The position numbers and the translations under genes were made by a program. From Bacillota bacterium (lineage in GTDB: Bacteria > Bacillota > Clostridia > Oscillospirales > Oscillospiraceae), in assembly GCA_021768085.1 (NCBI GenBank), contig JAETOJ010000007.1, forward strand, positions 1 to 64,000: a stretch of DNA of 64,000 nt. The letters run 5' to 3'. Positions 53,255 through 62,894 of the stretch are shown piece after piece (within the stretch, counting starts at the first letter, position 1; each line of letters starts with the position of its first letter). The notes under the pieces were generated by a model. It was not told where the DNA came from, did not search any database, and saw only the letters and a program-made list of their open reading frames with translations.

Positions 53255-56200
53255 CTACTTCTCCTTCAGCACCACGTTTTTCTCCCCCAGCGTCTCCCGC
53301 AGCTCCGCCAGCAAGGCCGCATGGTGGAGGCAATGGGTCTGGAGCTTCCGGCGGCTGTCCGCCAGATAGACAATGACCGGGGCCTCCCCCGGGAACATGG
53401 ACAGCAGGGTTTTCAGCCAGGTGAACCGCTCTCCCCCGTCGGGGAGCTTGATCCACAGCACCTGATCCTCTCCCGCCCCGGTGGGGCGCGTCTGCGCTCC
53501 GGACAGAGGGATCACCCGATCCACCATGAGCTGAGGGGCTTTTTCGTCCCGGACGGACACCTTTCCCGTCACCACCACCGGCAGGTTTACCTTCAGGTAG
53601 GCCCCACTCTCCGTCAGGGTGCGGGAGAAGCACAGCAGCTCGATAGCCCCCGTGGCGTCCTCCAGCATGACATAGGCCATCAGGGAGTTGTTCTTGGTGG
53701 TCTTGGTGCGCACCGAGGCCACCACCCCCGCCAGGGTCACCCGCTGGCCGTCACCGTAGGGAGAGCTGCGCTCGTCCCCCTCCTGGGCCGCCATCACCGC
53801 GGATATGGGCACCGCGCCGTAGTTTAGGGCCTGCCTCCGGTACTCGTCCATGGGGTGGCCGGACAGGTACAGGCCCGTGGTCTCCTTCTCCATGGCCATC
53901 AGCTCCACCGGGGAGAATTCCGGGATATCGGGCAGGGCCACCGTGGGCACGGACAGGCTGTCCCCGCCGCCGAACAGGTCGAACTGGCCCTCCAGGTTTT
54001 TCTTCCGATCCCGGGCGATGGCGTCCACCACCTGCTCGTGGATCTGGAGCAGCTGGGAGCGGTGAACCCCCATGCGGTCGAAGCAGCCCGAGCGGATCAG
54101 GCTGTCCAGCACCCGCTTGTTCAGATCGCAGTCGTACATCCGCACGCAGAACTCCGGGAAGGAGGCGAAGGGCCCACCCTTTTTCCGCTCCTCCAGCACC
54201 GCCGCAGTGAAGCCCATTCCCACCCCTTTCAGCGCCGCCAGCCCGAAACGGATGTTGGGCCCGGACACGGTGAAGGCCGTCTCCGACTCGTTGATGTCCG
54301 GGGGCAGCAGGGCGATGCCGTTGTCCCGGCACTCGGCGATGTACTCCGCCACCTTGTCCTGGGAGTCCAGCACCGAGGTGAGCAGGGCGGCCATATACTC
54401 CCGGGGATGGCGGCACTTGAACCAGGCCGTCTGATAGGCCACAATGGCATAGGCCAGGGAGTGGGACTTGTTGAAGGCGTAGTGGGCGAAGTCATTGATC
54501 TCGTCGTAGATGGATTCGGCCACCGGGGCGGGGACGCCGTTGGCCTCGCAGCCGGGGATGTTCCGCTTGGGGTCGCCGTGGATGAAAGCGCCCCGCTCCC
54601 GCTGCACGTCCTTCTCCTTTTTTTTGCTCATAGCCCGGCGCACCATGTCCGCCTGGCCCAGGGAATAGCCCGCCAGCTTCCGGAAGATCTCAATGACCTG
54701 CTCCTGGTAGACAATGCAGCCGTAGGTGTTGGACAGGATGGGCTCCAGCGCCGGGTGCTTGTAGGTCACCTTTGAGGGATCCTGGGCGCAGGCCAGGAAC
54801 TTGGGGATGGAGTCCATGGGGCCGGGGCGGTACAGGGCGATGATGGCGCAGATGTCCTCAATGCTCTTGGGCTTGAGGCCCACGCACACGCCGGTCATGC
54901 CCGCCGACTCCATCTGGAACACCCCGGAGGTCTTGCCGTCGGACAGCATCTGGTAGACCTCCATGTCGTCGTCGGGGATGTCCTCCAGCTGGAAGCCGGG
55001 GATCTCCTTTTGCACCATCTTGGCCGCGTCATCCAGCACCGTCAGGTTGCGCAGGCCCAGGAAGTCCATTTTCAGCAGGCCCAGCTCTTCAATGGTGGTC
55101 ATGGTGTACTGGGTGACGGGCTGGCCGTCGTTGGTGGCCAGGGGGACGTACTCGTACACCGGACGCTTGGTGATCACCACGCCCGCGGCGTGGGTGGAGG
55201 CGTTGCGGGGCATCCCCTCGATCTTCCGGGCCATGTCCACCAGCTCTTTGACCCGCTCGTCCCCGTTGTAGAGATCGGACAGTCCCTTGGACAGTACCAG
55301 GGCCTTATCCAGCGTCATTTTGGGGTCGAAGGGCACCTGTTTGGCGATGTTGTCCACCTCGGCATAGGGGAAGTTGAGCACCCGGCCCACGTCCCGGATG
55401 GCGGCCTTGGCCTTCATGGTGCCGAAGGTGACGATCTGCACCACGTGATCCTCCCCGTATTTCCGGGCCACGTAGTCGATGACCTCCTGCCGCCGCCGGA
55501 TGCAGAAGTCGATGTCGATATCGGGCATGGTCACCCGCTCGGGGTTCAAAAACCGCTCGAAGATCAGGCCGTACTTGATGGGATCCACGTCGGTGATCCG
55601 CAGGCAGTAGGCCACCATGGAGCCCGCCCCAGAGCCCCGCCCGGGGCCCACCGGGATACCGTGTTCCTTGGCGTAGCCGATGAAGTCGGACACAATGAGG
55701 AAGTAGTCCACAAACCCCATCTGTCGGATAACCCCCATCTCCATCCGCAGGCGGTTCTTCAGCTCCTCGATGCCATTGGGATAGCGGCGACCGAAGCCCT
55801 GCCAGCACAGCTTTTCAAAATAGGCGTCTCCGTCCGTCTCCCCCCGGGGCAGCTTGAACTCGGGCAGATGGTATTTGCCGAACTCAAAGTCCACCTGGCA
55901 CAGATCCACGATCTTCTGGGTGTTGTCGATGGCCTCGGGGCAGTTGGGGAACAGGGCCCGCATCTCGTCCTCGCTCTTGACATAGAACTCGTCCGTCTCG
56001 AAGCGCATCCGGTCGGTGTCCTCCACCAGCTTGCCCATCTGGACGCACATGAGCACGTCCTGCATGGCGGAGTCCTCCCGGGTGAGGTAGTGGCAGTCGT
56101 TGGTGGCCACCAGAGGGATGCCCGTCTCCTTGCTGAGGCGCAGCATCCCCGCAATCACCGCCTGCTGCTCGGGTATGCGGTGATCCTGTATCTCCAGGTA

Positions 56201-56710
56201 GTAGCCGTCCTCCCCGAACAGCTCCCGCATCTCCAGGGCGTGGGCTTTTGCCCCCTCGTAATCGCCGTTGCTCAGCCGTCGGGGGATCTCCCCCGCCAGA
56301 CAGGCGGACAGGGCAATGAGCCCTTCATGGTGCTCCCGCAGCAGATCCATGTCGATCCGGGGCTTGATGTAGAAGCCCTCGGTGAAGGCCATGGACACCA
56401 TATAGCTCAGGTTCCGGTAGCCCTCCTCGTTCCGGCACAGCAGGACGAGGTGGCGGGCGGAGCCGTCCAGCTCGTGCACCCGGTCGAACCGGGTGCGGGG
56501 GGCCACATAGACCTCGCAGCCGATGATGGGCTTGACCCCTGCCGCCTTGCAAGCTCGGTAGAAGTCGATGACGCCGTACATCACCCCGTGGTCGGTGATG
56601 GCTACGGCGGACTGGCCCAAGGCCTTGACCCGCTCCACCAGCTGGTTGATCCGGCAGGCCCCGTCCAGCAGGGAGTATTCGGTGTGGAGATGTAAGTGGG
56701 TAAAGGCCAT
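53255..56710 (-). CDS. dnaE: DNA polymerase III alpha subunit DnaE
   Basis: This is a 1151-residue replicative polymerase of the C family. The PHP domain starts HLHLHTEYSLLDGACRINQL (residues 5-24). The palm has GPGRGSGAGSMVAYCLRITD and the catalytic Asp residues in MPDIDIDFC (about 395-402). Fingers and helix-hairpin-helix regions follow, and an OB-fold (about 985-1075) reads VTLAGVVASVRTKTTKNNSL. In low-GC Firmicutes DnaE works beside PolC, which is not here. It is full length with no sign of damage. Confidence 0.96.
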   Translation of the reverse strand: MAFTHLHLHTEYSLLDGACRINQLVERVKALGQSAVAITDHGVMYGVIDFYRACKAAGVKPIIGCEVYVAPRTRFDRVHELDGSARHLVLLCRNEEGYRNLSYMVSMAFTEGFYIKPRIDMDLLREHHEGLIALSACLAGEIPRRLSNGDYEGAKAHALEMRELFGEDGYYLEIQDHRIPEQQAVIAGMLRLSKETGIPLVATNDCHYLTREDSAMQDVLMCVQMGKLVEDTDRMRFETDEFYVKSEDEMRALFPNCPEAIDNTQKIVDLCQVDFEFGKYHLPEFKLPRGETDGDAYFEKLCWQGFGRRYPNGIEELKNRLRMEMGVIRQMGFVDYFLIVSDFIGYAKEHGIPVGPGRGSGAGSMVAYCLRITDVDPIKYGLIFERFLNPERVTMPDIDIDFCIRRRQEVIDYVARKYGEDHVVQIVTFGTMKAKAAIRDVGRVLNFPYAEVDNIAKQVPFDPKMTLDKALVLSKGLSDLYNGDERVKELVDMARKIEGMPRNASTHAAGVVITKRPVYEYVPLATNDGQPVTQYTMTTIEELGLLKMDFLGLRNLTVLDDAAKMVQKEIPGFQLEDIPDDDMEVYQMLSDGKTSGVFQMESAGMTGVCVGLKPKSIEDICAIIALYRPGPMDSIPKFLACAQDPSKVTYKHPALEPILSNTYGCIVYQEQVIEIFRKLAGYSLGQADMVRRAMSKKKEKDVQRERGAFIHGDPKRNIPGCEANGVPAPVAESIYDEINDFAHYAFNKSHSLAYAIVAYQTAWFKCRHPREYMAALLTSVLDSQDKVAEYIAECRDNGIALLPPDINESETAFTVSGPNIRFGLAALKGVGMGFTAAVLEERKKGGPFASFPEFCVRMYDCDLNKRVLDSLIRSGCFDRMGVHRSQLLQIHEQVVDAIARDRKKNLEGQFDLFGGGDSLSVPTVALPDIPEFSPVELMAMEKETTGLYLSGHPMDEYRRQALNYGAVPISAVMAAQEGDERSSPYGDGQRVTLAGVVASVRTKTTKNNSLMAYVMLEDATGAIELLCFSRTLTESGAYLKVNLPVVVTGKVSVRDEKAPQLMVDRVIPLSGAQTRPTGAGEDQVLWIKLPDGGERFTWLKTLLSMFPGEAPVIVYLADSRRKLQTHCLHHAALLAELRETLGEKNVVLKEK

Positions 56711-56798
56711 GGTGGAACCTCCTTGTCTCTCTATTTCTATTTATCCTGGATGGTGTAGGACAGGGCGATCTCGGCCCGCCTCATCGCTTCGTCGCGCC

Positions 56799-57710
56799 CT
56801 ACACGTCGCCAGGTGTTTTCTCCCCCGCCAGCTCCAGCAGCTTCCGCATCCGGTGGTTAAACGCCGATTTGCTCACCGCCGGGTCGCACAGCGCCCCCAG
56901 CTGGGCCAGGTTCAGCTCCGGGTTGTCCAGCCGCAGCCGGGCGGCCTCCCGGAGCTTGTCCGGCAGGCCCTCCAGCCGCCCGGCCTCCTCCAGGCGGCGG
57001 ATGGCGTCCATCTGCTCCCGGGCCGCCGCCACCGTTTTGTCCAGGTTGGCGCTGTCGCAGTTCACCTGGCGGTTGACGCTGCCCCGGAGATCCCGCTCGA
57101 TCTTGGCGGCCATCACCCCCATAGCGGACACCGGGGCCCCTAAAAACGTCAGAAAGTCCTCGATCTGGTGGGAGTGCTTAAAGTAGATCACCCGGTTCCC
57201 TTTCCGCTCCGTCTCCTTGGGCTCGAAGCCCGCCTCCCGCAGCAGGGCGGGCAGCTCCCGGCCCGCGTGGTAGTGGGAGGTGGCCAGCTCCAGGTGGTAG
57301 CCCTTCATGGGGTCGGTGACCGAGCCCCCCGCCAGAAACGCCCCCCTGAGAAAGGCGGTCCGGCAGTGCTCCTCCTCCAGCCGGGCCAGGTTGATGTGGA
57401 GGGACACCGCCCCCTCCCACTCCAGGTCGAAGGCGTCAAAGATGGTTTTCAGCTTGTCCGGCAGGTCGATCACGAAGGCCCCCTTGCCCTCCCCGGGGCC
57501 GGGGAGCTGGTCAAAGCCCAGCTTGAATGCCTTCCGGAACAGCAGGGGCAGGCGCTCCTTCAGGGCCGGGGACTCGGTGACGATCCGGGCCTGCCGCCGG
57601 TCGAAGGCGGCGCAGAACAGCAGGATGCCGTAGGCCTCCGCCTGGGCGCAGCACCGGCGGTTCACCGGCTGGCGGCACAGCTCCTGCTTCACGTCGGCGG
57701 AAAAGGCCAC
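56799..57710 (-). CDS. whiA: Sporulation/cell-division regulator WhiA
   Basis: This is 303 residues from a GTG at 57710 after AAGGAGGG. The N-terminal homing-endonuclease-like domain includes RTAFLRGAFLAGGSVTDP and KGYHLELATSHY. The C-terminal HTH is LREAARLRLDNPELNLAQLG, then ALCDPAVSKSAFNHRMRKL. It is the last gene of murB-rapZ-yvcK-whiA, a conserved Gram-positive order. Confidence 0.95.
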   Translation of the reverse strand: MAFSADVKQELCRQPVNRRCCAQAEAYGILLFCAAFDRRQARIVTESPALKERLPLLFRKAFKLGFDQLPGPGEGKGAFVIDLPDKLKTIFDAFDLEWEGAVSLHINLARLEEEHCRTAFLRGAFLAGGSVTDPMKGYHLELATSHYHAGRELPALLREAGFEPKETERKGNRVIYFKHSHQIEDFLTFLGAPVSAMGVMAAKIERDLRGSVNRQVNCDSANLDKTVAAAREQMDAIRRLEEAGRLEGLPDKLREAARLRLDNPELNLAQLGALCDPAVSKSAFNHRMRKLLELAGEKTPGDV

Positions 57711-57722
57711 GGCAATCCCTCC

Positions 57723-58727
57723 TTAAAAAATCTTGGTTTCCGCCCGCTGCTCGTACAGATCCACCACCGCCTGGGCCACCTTCACCCCGGAGTGGCGGGC
57801 ATAACCGCACTCTGTGTCCAACAGGGGGCGGAACACCGCCTCCGCGCCCAGCAGCTCCAGCTCCCGGCGGTCGGCCCGCATGGGCTCCGCGTCCTCGGCG
57901 GAGTAACGCTCCAGTAGCTCCGGGCCGATGGGGTCGGAGTTGCACAGGCACAGATCCACCAGCCCCGGCCCGCCGTGCTCCAGCAGGGCGGCCACGTGAT
58001 CCTGGGCGGTCATGCCCTCCGTCTCTCCATCCTGGGTCATGATGTTGCACACGTAGATCTTCAGCGCGCCGCTATCTTGAATGGCCTCGGCGATGCCGTC
58101 CACCAGCAGGTTGGGGATCACGCTGGTATACAGGCTCCCTGGCCCCAGCAGAATCACCTCGGCGCGCCGGATAGCCTCCACCGCCGCGGGTAGGGCGGGG
58201 GTGTGCTCGGGCAGCAGGCGCATGTGGTGGATGCGACAGTTCTGCTCCTTCTTGGCGGCGGAGATCTTGGACTCCCCCCGGACGCTGGTGCCGTTTTCAA
58301 AGCTGGCCTCCAATTGCACATTGGAATTAGTGACAGGAAGAATGCGCCCCGTAATGGCCAGCACCTGGCTCATCCGGGCCACCGCCTGATCGAAGGAGGA
58401 GGAGATGCCGTCCAGCGCCGCCAGCAGCAGGTTGCCGAAGGCCTGCCCTGCCAGCCGCCCGTCGGGGAAGCGGTAGGCCAGCAGCTCCTGCATCAGCGGC
58501 TCAGCGCCCGCCAGCGCCTCCATGCAGTTGCGGATGTCGCCGGGAGGGGGCATCCCCAGATCCTCCCGGAGCATCCCTGAGCCGCCTCCGTCGTCCGCCA
58601 CGGTGACAATGGCGGTGAGGTCGTCGGTATAGAGCTTCAGCCCCCGCAGGATGGCGGACAGACCGTGCCCGCCCCCCAGGGCTGCGATGGCAGGGCCCTT
58701 CCGCCGTTTGATCTCTCCCATACTCAT
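57723..58727 (-). CDS. yvcK: YvcK/CofD-like gluconeogenesis factor
   Basis: This is 334 residues. The nucleotide-binding start is IAALGGGHGLSAILRGLKLY, with VTVADDGGGSGMLREDLGMP (about 41-60). LGPGSLYTSVIPNLLVDGIA is the CofD-like motif. YvcK proteins bind UDP-sugars and support growth on gluconeogenic carbon and cell-shape control. The start overlaps the rapZ stop by ATGA. Confidence 0.94.
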   Translation of the reverse strand: MSMGEIKRRKGPAIAALGGGHGLSAILRGLKLYTDDLTAIVTVADDGGGSGMLREDLGMPPPGDIRNCMEALAGAEPLMQELLAYRFPDGRLAGQAFGNLLLAALDGISSSFDQAVARMSQVLAITGRILPVTNSNVQLEASFENGTSVRGESKISAAKKEQNCRIHHMRLLPEHTPALPAAVEAIRRAEVILLGPGSLYTSVIPNLLVDGIAEAIQDSGALKIYVCNIMTQDGETEGMTAQDHVAALLEHGGPGLVDLCLCNSDPIGPELLERYSAEDAEPMRADRRELELLGAEAVFRPLLDTECGYARHSGVKVAQAVVDLYEQRAETKIF

Positions 58728-59587
58728 GCCCTCGTCATGTCCCGGTGGGTCTCACCGGCCGCGTAGCCCAGGCCTTGGATGTATTCGCATAGAGCGTGGG
58801 TCACCGCTACCGAGCGGTGCCGCCCGCCGGTGCAGCCCACGGCGATGACCAAGGCGCTCTTGCCCTCCTCCACAAAATGGGGCAGGAGGAAGTCCATTAG
58901 CCCCCGCAGGTGCTCCATCAGTTCCAGGGCAGTGGGGCTGGCGAATACGTAGTCGGACACCCCCTGATCCAGCCCCGTCTGGGGCCGCAGCTCCTCCACA
59001 TAGAAGGGGTTGGGCAGGAAGCGCACATCAAAAACCAGATCGGCCTCCAGGGGGATGCCGTACTTAAAGCCGAAAGAGGTGACAGAGATGCTCATCTCGT
59101 TGACGCTCTTGCGGTTGGGGGCGAACATATCCAGCACCTGCCCCCGCAGCTTTCGCACCGGCAGGGAGGAGGTGGTGATGATGTAGTCCGCCCGCGCCCG
59201 CAGGGGCTCCATGGCTGCCCGCTCCCGCTCCACCGCCCGGGACAGGCTACCTGCCTCCGCCAGCAGGGGGTGGCTGCGGCGGGTCTCCTTGTACCGTTTG
59301 ATGATGGTGGTGTCGTCCGCGTCCACGAACAGCACCTTGAAGCGGAACTCCATGGCCGACAGGGCGTCCATGGCCTGGAACAGGCCGTCAAAGTGCTCCC
59401 CCGCCCGGATGTCGCACACCATGGCCACTCGCTCGTAGGAGCCCGCCCCGGCCAGGCACACCTCGGCGAACTTGGGGATGAGCACCGGGGGCAGGTTGTC
59501 CACGCAGAAGAAGCCGCTGTCCTCTAAAATGGACATGACGGTGGACTTGCCTGCCCCGGACAGGCCGGACACAATCAGAAATTCCAT
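58724..59587 (-). CDS. rapZ: RapZ/YvcJ nucleotide-binding protein
   Basis: This is 287 residues. Walker A is GLSGAGKST (residues 8-16), with SGFFCVDNLPPVLIPKFAEV, SFGFKYGIPLEADLVFDVRF, LPNPFYVEELR, and the C-terminal GCTGGRHRSVA. RapZ regulates small RNAs in enterobacteria; in Firmicutes the role is less clear. It overlaps murB by 13 bp and yvcK by 4 bp. Confidence 0.94.
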   Translation of the reverse strand: MEFLIVSGLSGAGKSTVMSILEDSGFFCVDNLPPVLIPKFAEVCLAGAGSYERVAMVCDIRAGEHFDGLFQAMDALSAMEFRFKVLFVDADDTTIIKRYKETRRSHPLLAEAGSLSRAVERERAAMEPLRARADYIITTSSLPVRKLRGQVLDMFAPNRKSVNEMSISVTSFGFKYGIPLEADLVFDVRFLPNPFYVEELRPQTGLDQGVSDYVFASPTALELMEHLRGLMDFLLPHFVEEGKSALVIAVGCTGGRHRSVAVTHALCEYIQGLGYAAGETHRDMTRA

Positions 59588-60546
59588 TCTTCGCCCTCCT
59601 TCCCCAGGTAGCGCACCTCCGGCTCCAGGGTTACGCCGGTCTTCTGGAACACCCGCTCCCGCACCTGGGCCATCAATGTTACAATATCAGCGCAGGAGGC
59701 CCCGCCCCGGTTGATGACGAAGCCCGCGTGCTTCTCCGACACCTGGGCCCCGCCCACGGTGAGGCCCTTCAGCCCGCAGCCGTCGATGAGGGCGGCGGCA
59801 TATACCGGCTGTCCGTCCACAGGTGCGGGTCGCTTGAAGGTGGAGCCGGCGCTGGGATATTCCAGGGGCTGCTTTTCCCGGCGGCGCTGGGCGAAGTCGT
59901 CCATTTTGGCCTTGATCTCGGCGGGGTCGCCGGGTTTCAGGGAAAAGCTGGCCCGGAGGATAAAGCTGTCCCGCTCTTGGAACTGGCTGTGGCGGTAAGA
60001 GAATTTTGGGTTGATGTGCTCCCGCACAAATTCTTCATCGGGCAGGGCGGAGGACACCACGCTGGACACCACCTGCCCCAGCTCCCCGCCGTAGGCCCCC
60101 GCGTTCATATACACGCCGCCCCCCACGCTGCCGGGGATGCCCTGGGCGAACTCCAGGCCGGTCAGCCCGCACTCCAGGGCGAAGGAGGCCAGCCGCGCCA
60201 GGGACACGCCGCTCCCCGCCAGAATGGTCTGGTGCCCGGGCCACTCGCCCTGGGGCAGCAACTCCAGCCGGTTCAGGCCGTCAAAGGCTTTCATCACCAG
60301 CAGGTCGGCTCCGCCGTCAGACACCAGCAGGTTAGTGCCCTTACCCATGAAGAAGGGCTTCACACCGAACTCCATCGCCGCCACGGACAGCACCTGCTGA
60401 ACCTCGTCCTCGTTTTTGGGCAGGGCCATCAGGGGCACCGGCCCGCCCACCTGGAAGGAGGTGTGGCGGCTCATGGGCTCATCCCGGCGCAGCTCCAGGG
60501 TGGGAGCGGCGGCGCGCAGCCGGTCATATAGGGCGTTCCAATTCAT
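59575..60546 (-). CDS. murB: UDP-N-acetylenolpyruvoylglucosamine reductase MurB
   Basis: This is 323 residues. FAD-binding elements are RHTSFQVGGPVPLMALPKNE and GKGTNLLVSDGG, followed by GIPGSVGGGVYMNAGAYGGE. The catalytic Ser lies in PSAGSTFKRP (about 233) and the Glu in LEPEVRYLG near the end. It completes UDP-MurNAc synthesis. It is the first gene of the operon, with GGAGG-type sequence weak before the ATG. Confidence 0.95.
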   Translation of the reverse strand: MNWNALYDRLRAAAPTLELRRDEPMSRHTSFQVGGPVPLMALPKNEDEVQQVLSVAAMEFGVKPFFMGKGTNLLVSDGGADLLVMKAFDGLNRLELLPQGEWPGHQTILAGSGVSLARLASFALECGLTGLEFAQGIPGSVGGGVYMNAGAYGGELGQVVSSVVSSALPDEEFVREHINPKFSYRHSQFQERDSFILRASFSLKPGDPAEIKAKMDDFAQRRREKQPLEYPSAGSTFKRPAPVDGQPVYAAALIDGCGLKGLTVGGAQVSEKHAGFVINRGGASCADIVTLMAQVRERVFQKTGVTLEPEVRYLGKEGEEWNF

Positions 60547-60633
60547 GGTGAGGGCCTCCCGGAATTTGATTTCGTTTTTGTTAGTTTACCACATTTTTCT
60601 CGCCATGAGAATAGGCTTCCTGAAAATTTAAGA

Positions 60634-60658
60634 AGCGGGGCGGAAGGTCCGCCCCGCT
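60634..60658 (-). terminator. Hairpin after the 276-residue gene
   Basis: AGCGGGGCGGA (60634-60644) pairs with TCCGCCCCGCT (60648-60658), followed on the minus strand by TCTTAAATTTTC. Confidence 0.6.
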
Positions 60659-60716
60659 CCTGTCTGGGTTCCACGCGAGCCAATGCGCAGGCCGCGCAGG
60701 CGTTGCCCCGACGAGG

Positions 60717-61547
60717 TTAGCAGCAGTAATTTTTGTCCTGGCAGCCCTCCGGGGACGGGATGGTGTTAGGCGGGAAGAACTCCTCGGTGGGGAACTGCAC
60801 CTGACGGAAGATGGCGCAGGGATCCTCCTCGCCGCTGTTGGCGGTGCACTCCTTGCTGGGCATACAGTAGTCGTAGGCGGGGATGAGCAGCTGGCTGTCC
60901 CGCTCCAGCCGGATGATGGAGAACTGGCCCAGGGTGACGTATACCCGCCGCCCCTCGCCGCCCATGTTCAGCTCCCCGGGGAAGCAGCCGGCGATGCCCG
61001 CGGGCACCTCGGCGTCGCTGCCGCAGGCGCAGACGGGGGGATCGCAGGGGTCGGACAGGCGCATACTCAGGATGATGGGATCCACGGAGTTCACCACCGC
61101 GATGGGCAGGTTGGTGCTCATCAGGTTCTGCTCGTCCAGGTCGTCCACCCGGCTGTTGGAGGAGAACACCTTGGCGCTGCCCTCGCTGCCGAACAGGATG
61201 GCCCGCTTGTCAAACACCGCCAGCCCGCAGATGGACACCGGGCGGGCGGCGCCCACAAAGGCGTCGGCGGTGACGCGGTAGAAGTACCGCACGTCCACGG
61301 TAAAGTAACCGCGGTTGAAGCCCACAGGCTCCACGTCGATGTACGCGTACAGCAGCTCGGCCTGGCCGGCCTTCAAACTGATAGCCCGGTCAATGACGGC
61401 CTGGGAGCTGACGGTGGGGTAAAGCCGCAGATCCTCGACGCAGTCCTTGTCGCGGCAGGAGTCAAAGATCTTTCGGGTGTGGATGCACACGGCCTCGCGG
61501 ATACCGGCGGTATCGCAGACAGGGCCCGGCTCGATGAAATCGGCCAT
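60717..61547 (-). CDS. Conserved clostridial cysteine-containing protein
   Basis: This is 276 residues starting after GGGAGGTACTACT. It has no signal peptide or membrane helix. Cysteines cluster at the start (VCDTAG, VCIHTRKIFDSCRDKDCVED), in the middle (SDPCDPPVCACGSD) and at the end (CQDKNYCC). The central part is beta-rich. I know it as a type of protein recurrent in clostridia without an assigned role. The disulfide-ready tail would suit a spore-coat or outer-layer component, which the mother-cell-like promoter upstream would support. This remains inference. Confidence 0.65.
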   Translation of the reverse strand: MADFIEPGPVCDTAGIREAVCIHTRKIFDSCRDKDCVEDLRLYPTVSSQAVIDRAISLKAGQAELLYAYIDVEPVGFNRGYFTVDVRYFYRVTADAFVGAARPVSICGLAVFDKRAILFGSEGSAKVFSSNSRVDDLDEQNLMSTNLPIAVVNSVDPIILSMRLSDPCDPPVCACGSDAEVPAGIAGCFPGELNMGGEGRRVYVTLGQFSIIRLERDSQLLIPAYDYCMPSKECTANSGEEDPCAIFRQVQFPTEEFFPPNTIPSPEGCQDKNYCC

Positions 61548-61612
61548 AGTAGTACCTCCCGGTTTTTTGGTTGATCAGAGGGGGATGGGTAGGGCGTTCC
61601 CCTTCCACTCCC

Positions 61613-61640
61613 ATTGTATGCGCCGGGGGAAAACGGGTGC
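61613..61640 (-). promoter_or_regulatory. Mother-cell-type promoter motif
   Basis: On the minus strand CATACAAT (61620-61613) matches the sigma-E/sigma-K -10 core. A GCACC element (61640-61636) stands 15 bp further upstream as in sigma-K promoters. The gene at 60717-61547 starts 66 bp downstream. Confidence 0.35.
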
Positions 61641-61691
61641 GGAGGGGGGGAGACAGGCCGCCAGGATCTGTCAAAACAGGGGATCCGCCCC

Positions 61692-61720
61692 TTGCCAAAC
61701 GGCCCGGGTTCCAGTATAAT
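61692..61720 (+). promoter_or_regulatory. Sigma-A promoter of the endonuclease/phosphatase-fold gene
   Basis: TTGCCA (61692-61697) and TATAAT (61715-61720) are 17 bp apart, 25 bp before the chosen ATG at 61745. Confidence 0.75.
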
Positions 61721-61744
61721 CAGTCTATGAAAGGATGTGCGGAC

Positions 61745-62836
61745 ATGGCAAAAAAGATTTTGATTGGGATCGGCGCGGTGCTGGGCGTTGCCGTGCTGGC
61801 CTTTGCGGGGTTGGTGGGGTGGCTCACCATCCGGGAGTACAGGCCGGACGCGGTGGAGGACATAACGGTGTTTGAGGCCGGGAACAAATCCATTGCCCCC
61901 GGGGACAGCCTCACCGTCCTGTCCCAGAACACCGGGTACGCAGGACTGGGGAAGGACTCCGACTTCTTCATGGACGGCGGCAAGGACGTGGCCCCCACCG
62001 AAGATCAGCAGGCGGATAACCTGGCCGGCCTCTCCGCGCTACTGACGGGAGAAGGCGCGGACGTGTATTTCCTCCAGGAGGTAGACACCAACTCCAGCCG
62101 CACCCGCGGCGTGGATCAGAGCGCCGTCTATCGGGACATCCTCAGCTTGGGCGGTGTGGACGGAGCCGGGCCCTACTCCAGCTCCCACGCCCTGAACTAC
62201 TCCTGCGACTTCGTGCCCTTCCCCTGGCCCCCCCTGGGCAAGGTGCACAGCGGCTTGCAGACCCTCAGCCGGTTTAAGGTGGACAAGGCGGAACGGGTGG
62301 CCCTACCCTGCCCCTTCTCCTGGCCGGTGTCCACCGCCAATTTGAAGCGGTGCCTGCTGGTGAGCTACGTGCCCCTGGAGGGGACGGACAGGGAGCTGGT
62401 GCTGGTAAACCTCCACCTGGAGGCCTACGACGACGGCGAGGGCAAGGCCGCCCAGACCAAGGTGCTGCTGGACTTGCTCACCGCCGAGTACGAAAAGGGC
62501 AACTACGTCATCGCGGGAGGCGACTTCAACCAGACCTTCCCCGGGGCGCTGGACGCCTTCCCCATGCAGGATCCGGATCTGTGGACGCCGGGGGTGCTGG
62601 AGGACAGCATCCTGCCGGAGGGCTGGCAGTTCGCCTGCGACCTGTCCGTGCCCTCCTGCCGCCTGCTGAACCACCCCTATGACCCCGACCCCGCGGGCAA
62701 CCAGTTTTACGTCATCGACGGCTTTATCCTGTCCCCCAACGTGGAGCTGGACAGCGTGGAGACGCTGGACGAGCAGTTCCAGTACACCGATCACAACCCG
62801 GTATCCCTCCGGGTGACCCTGCGGGACGGGCAGTAA
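61745..62836 (+). CDS. Exported endonuclease/exonuclease/phosphatase-fold protein
   Basis: This is 363 residues from the ATG at 61745; frames further upstream lie before the promoter. An N-terminal membrane anchor (about 5-27) is followed by the EEP fold: TVLSQNTGYAG (metal-type Asn), DVYFLQEVDTNSSRT with catalytic Glu, LVNLHLEAYDDG with His, IAGGDFNQTFPG with Asp and Asn, and YTDHNPVSLRV with the terminal Asp-His. All core residues are present, so it is probably an active nuclease or phosphodiesterase outside the membrane. Confidence 0.88.
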   Translation: MAKKILIGIGAVLGVAVLAFAGLVGWLTIREYRPDAVEDITVFEAGNKSIAPGDSLTVLSQNTGYAGLGKDSDFFMDGGKDVAPTEDQQADNLAGLSALLTGEGADVYFLQEVDTNSSRTRGVDQSAVYRDILSLGGVDGAGPYSSSHALNYSCDFVPFPWPPLGKVHSGLQTLSRFKVDKAERVALPCPFSWPVSTANLKRCLLVSYVPLEGTDRELVLVNLHLEAYDDGEGKAAQTKVLLDLLTAEYEKGNYVIAGGDFNQTFPGALDAFPMQDPDLWTPGVLEDSILPEGWQFACDLSVPSCRLLNHPYDPDPAGNQFYVIDGFILSPNVELDSVETLDEQFQYTDHNPVSLRVTLRDGQ

Positions 62837-62894
62837 TCCTGTCCCTGTCCTGCGGGCGCGATCCATCCTAAATCATAGAAAGAGGGAATTTCCC

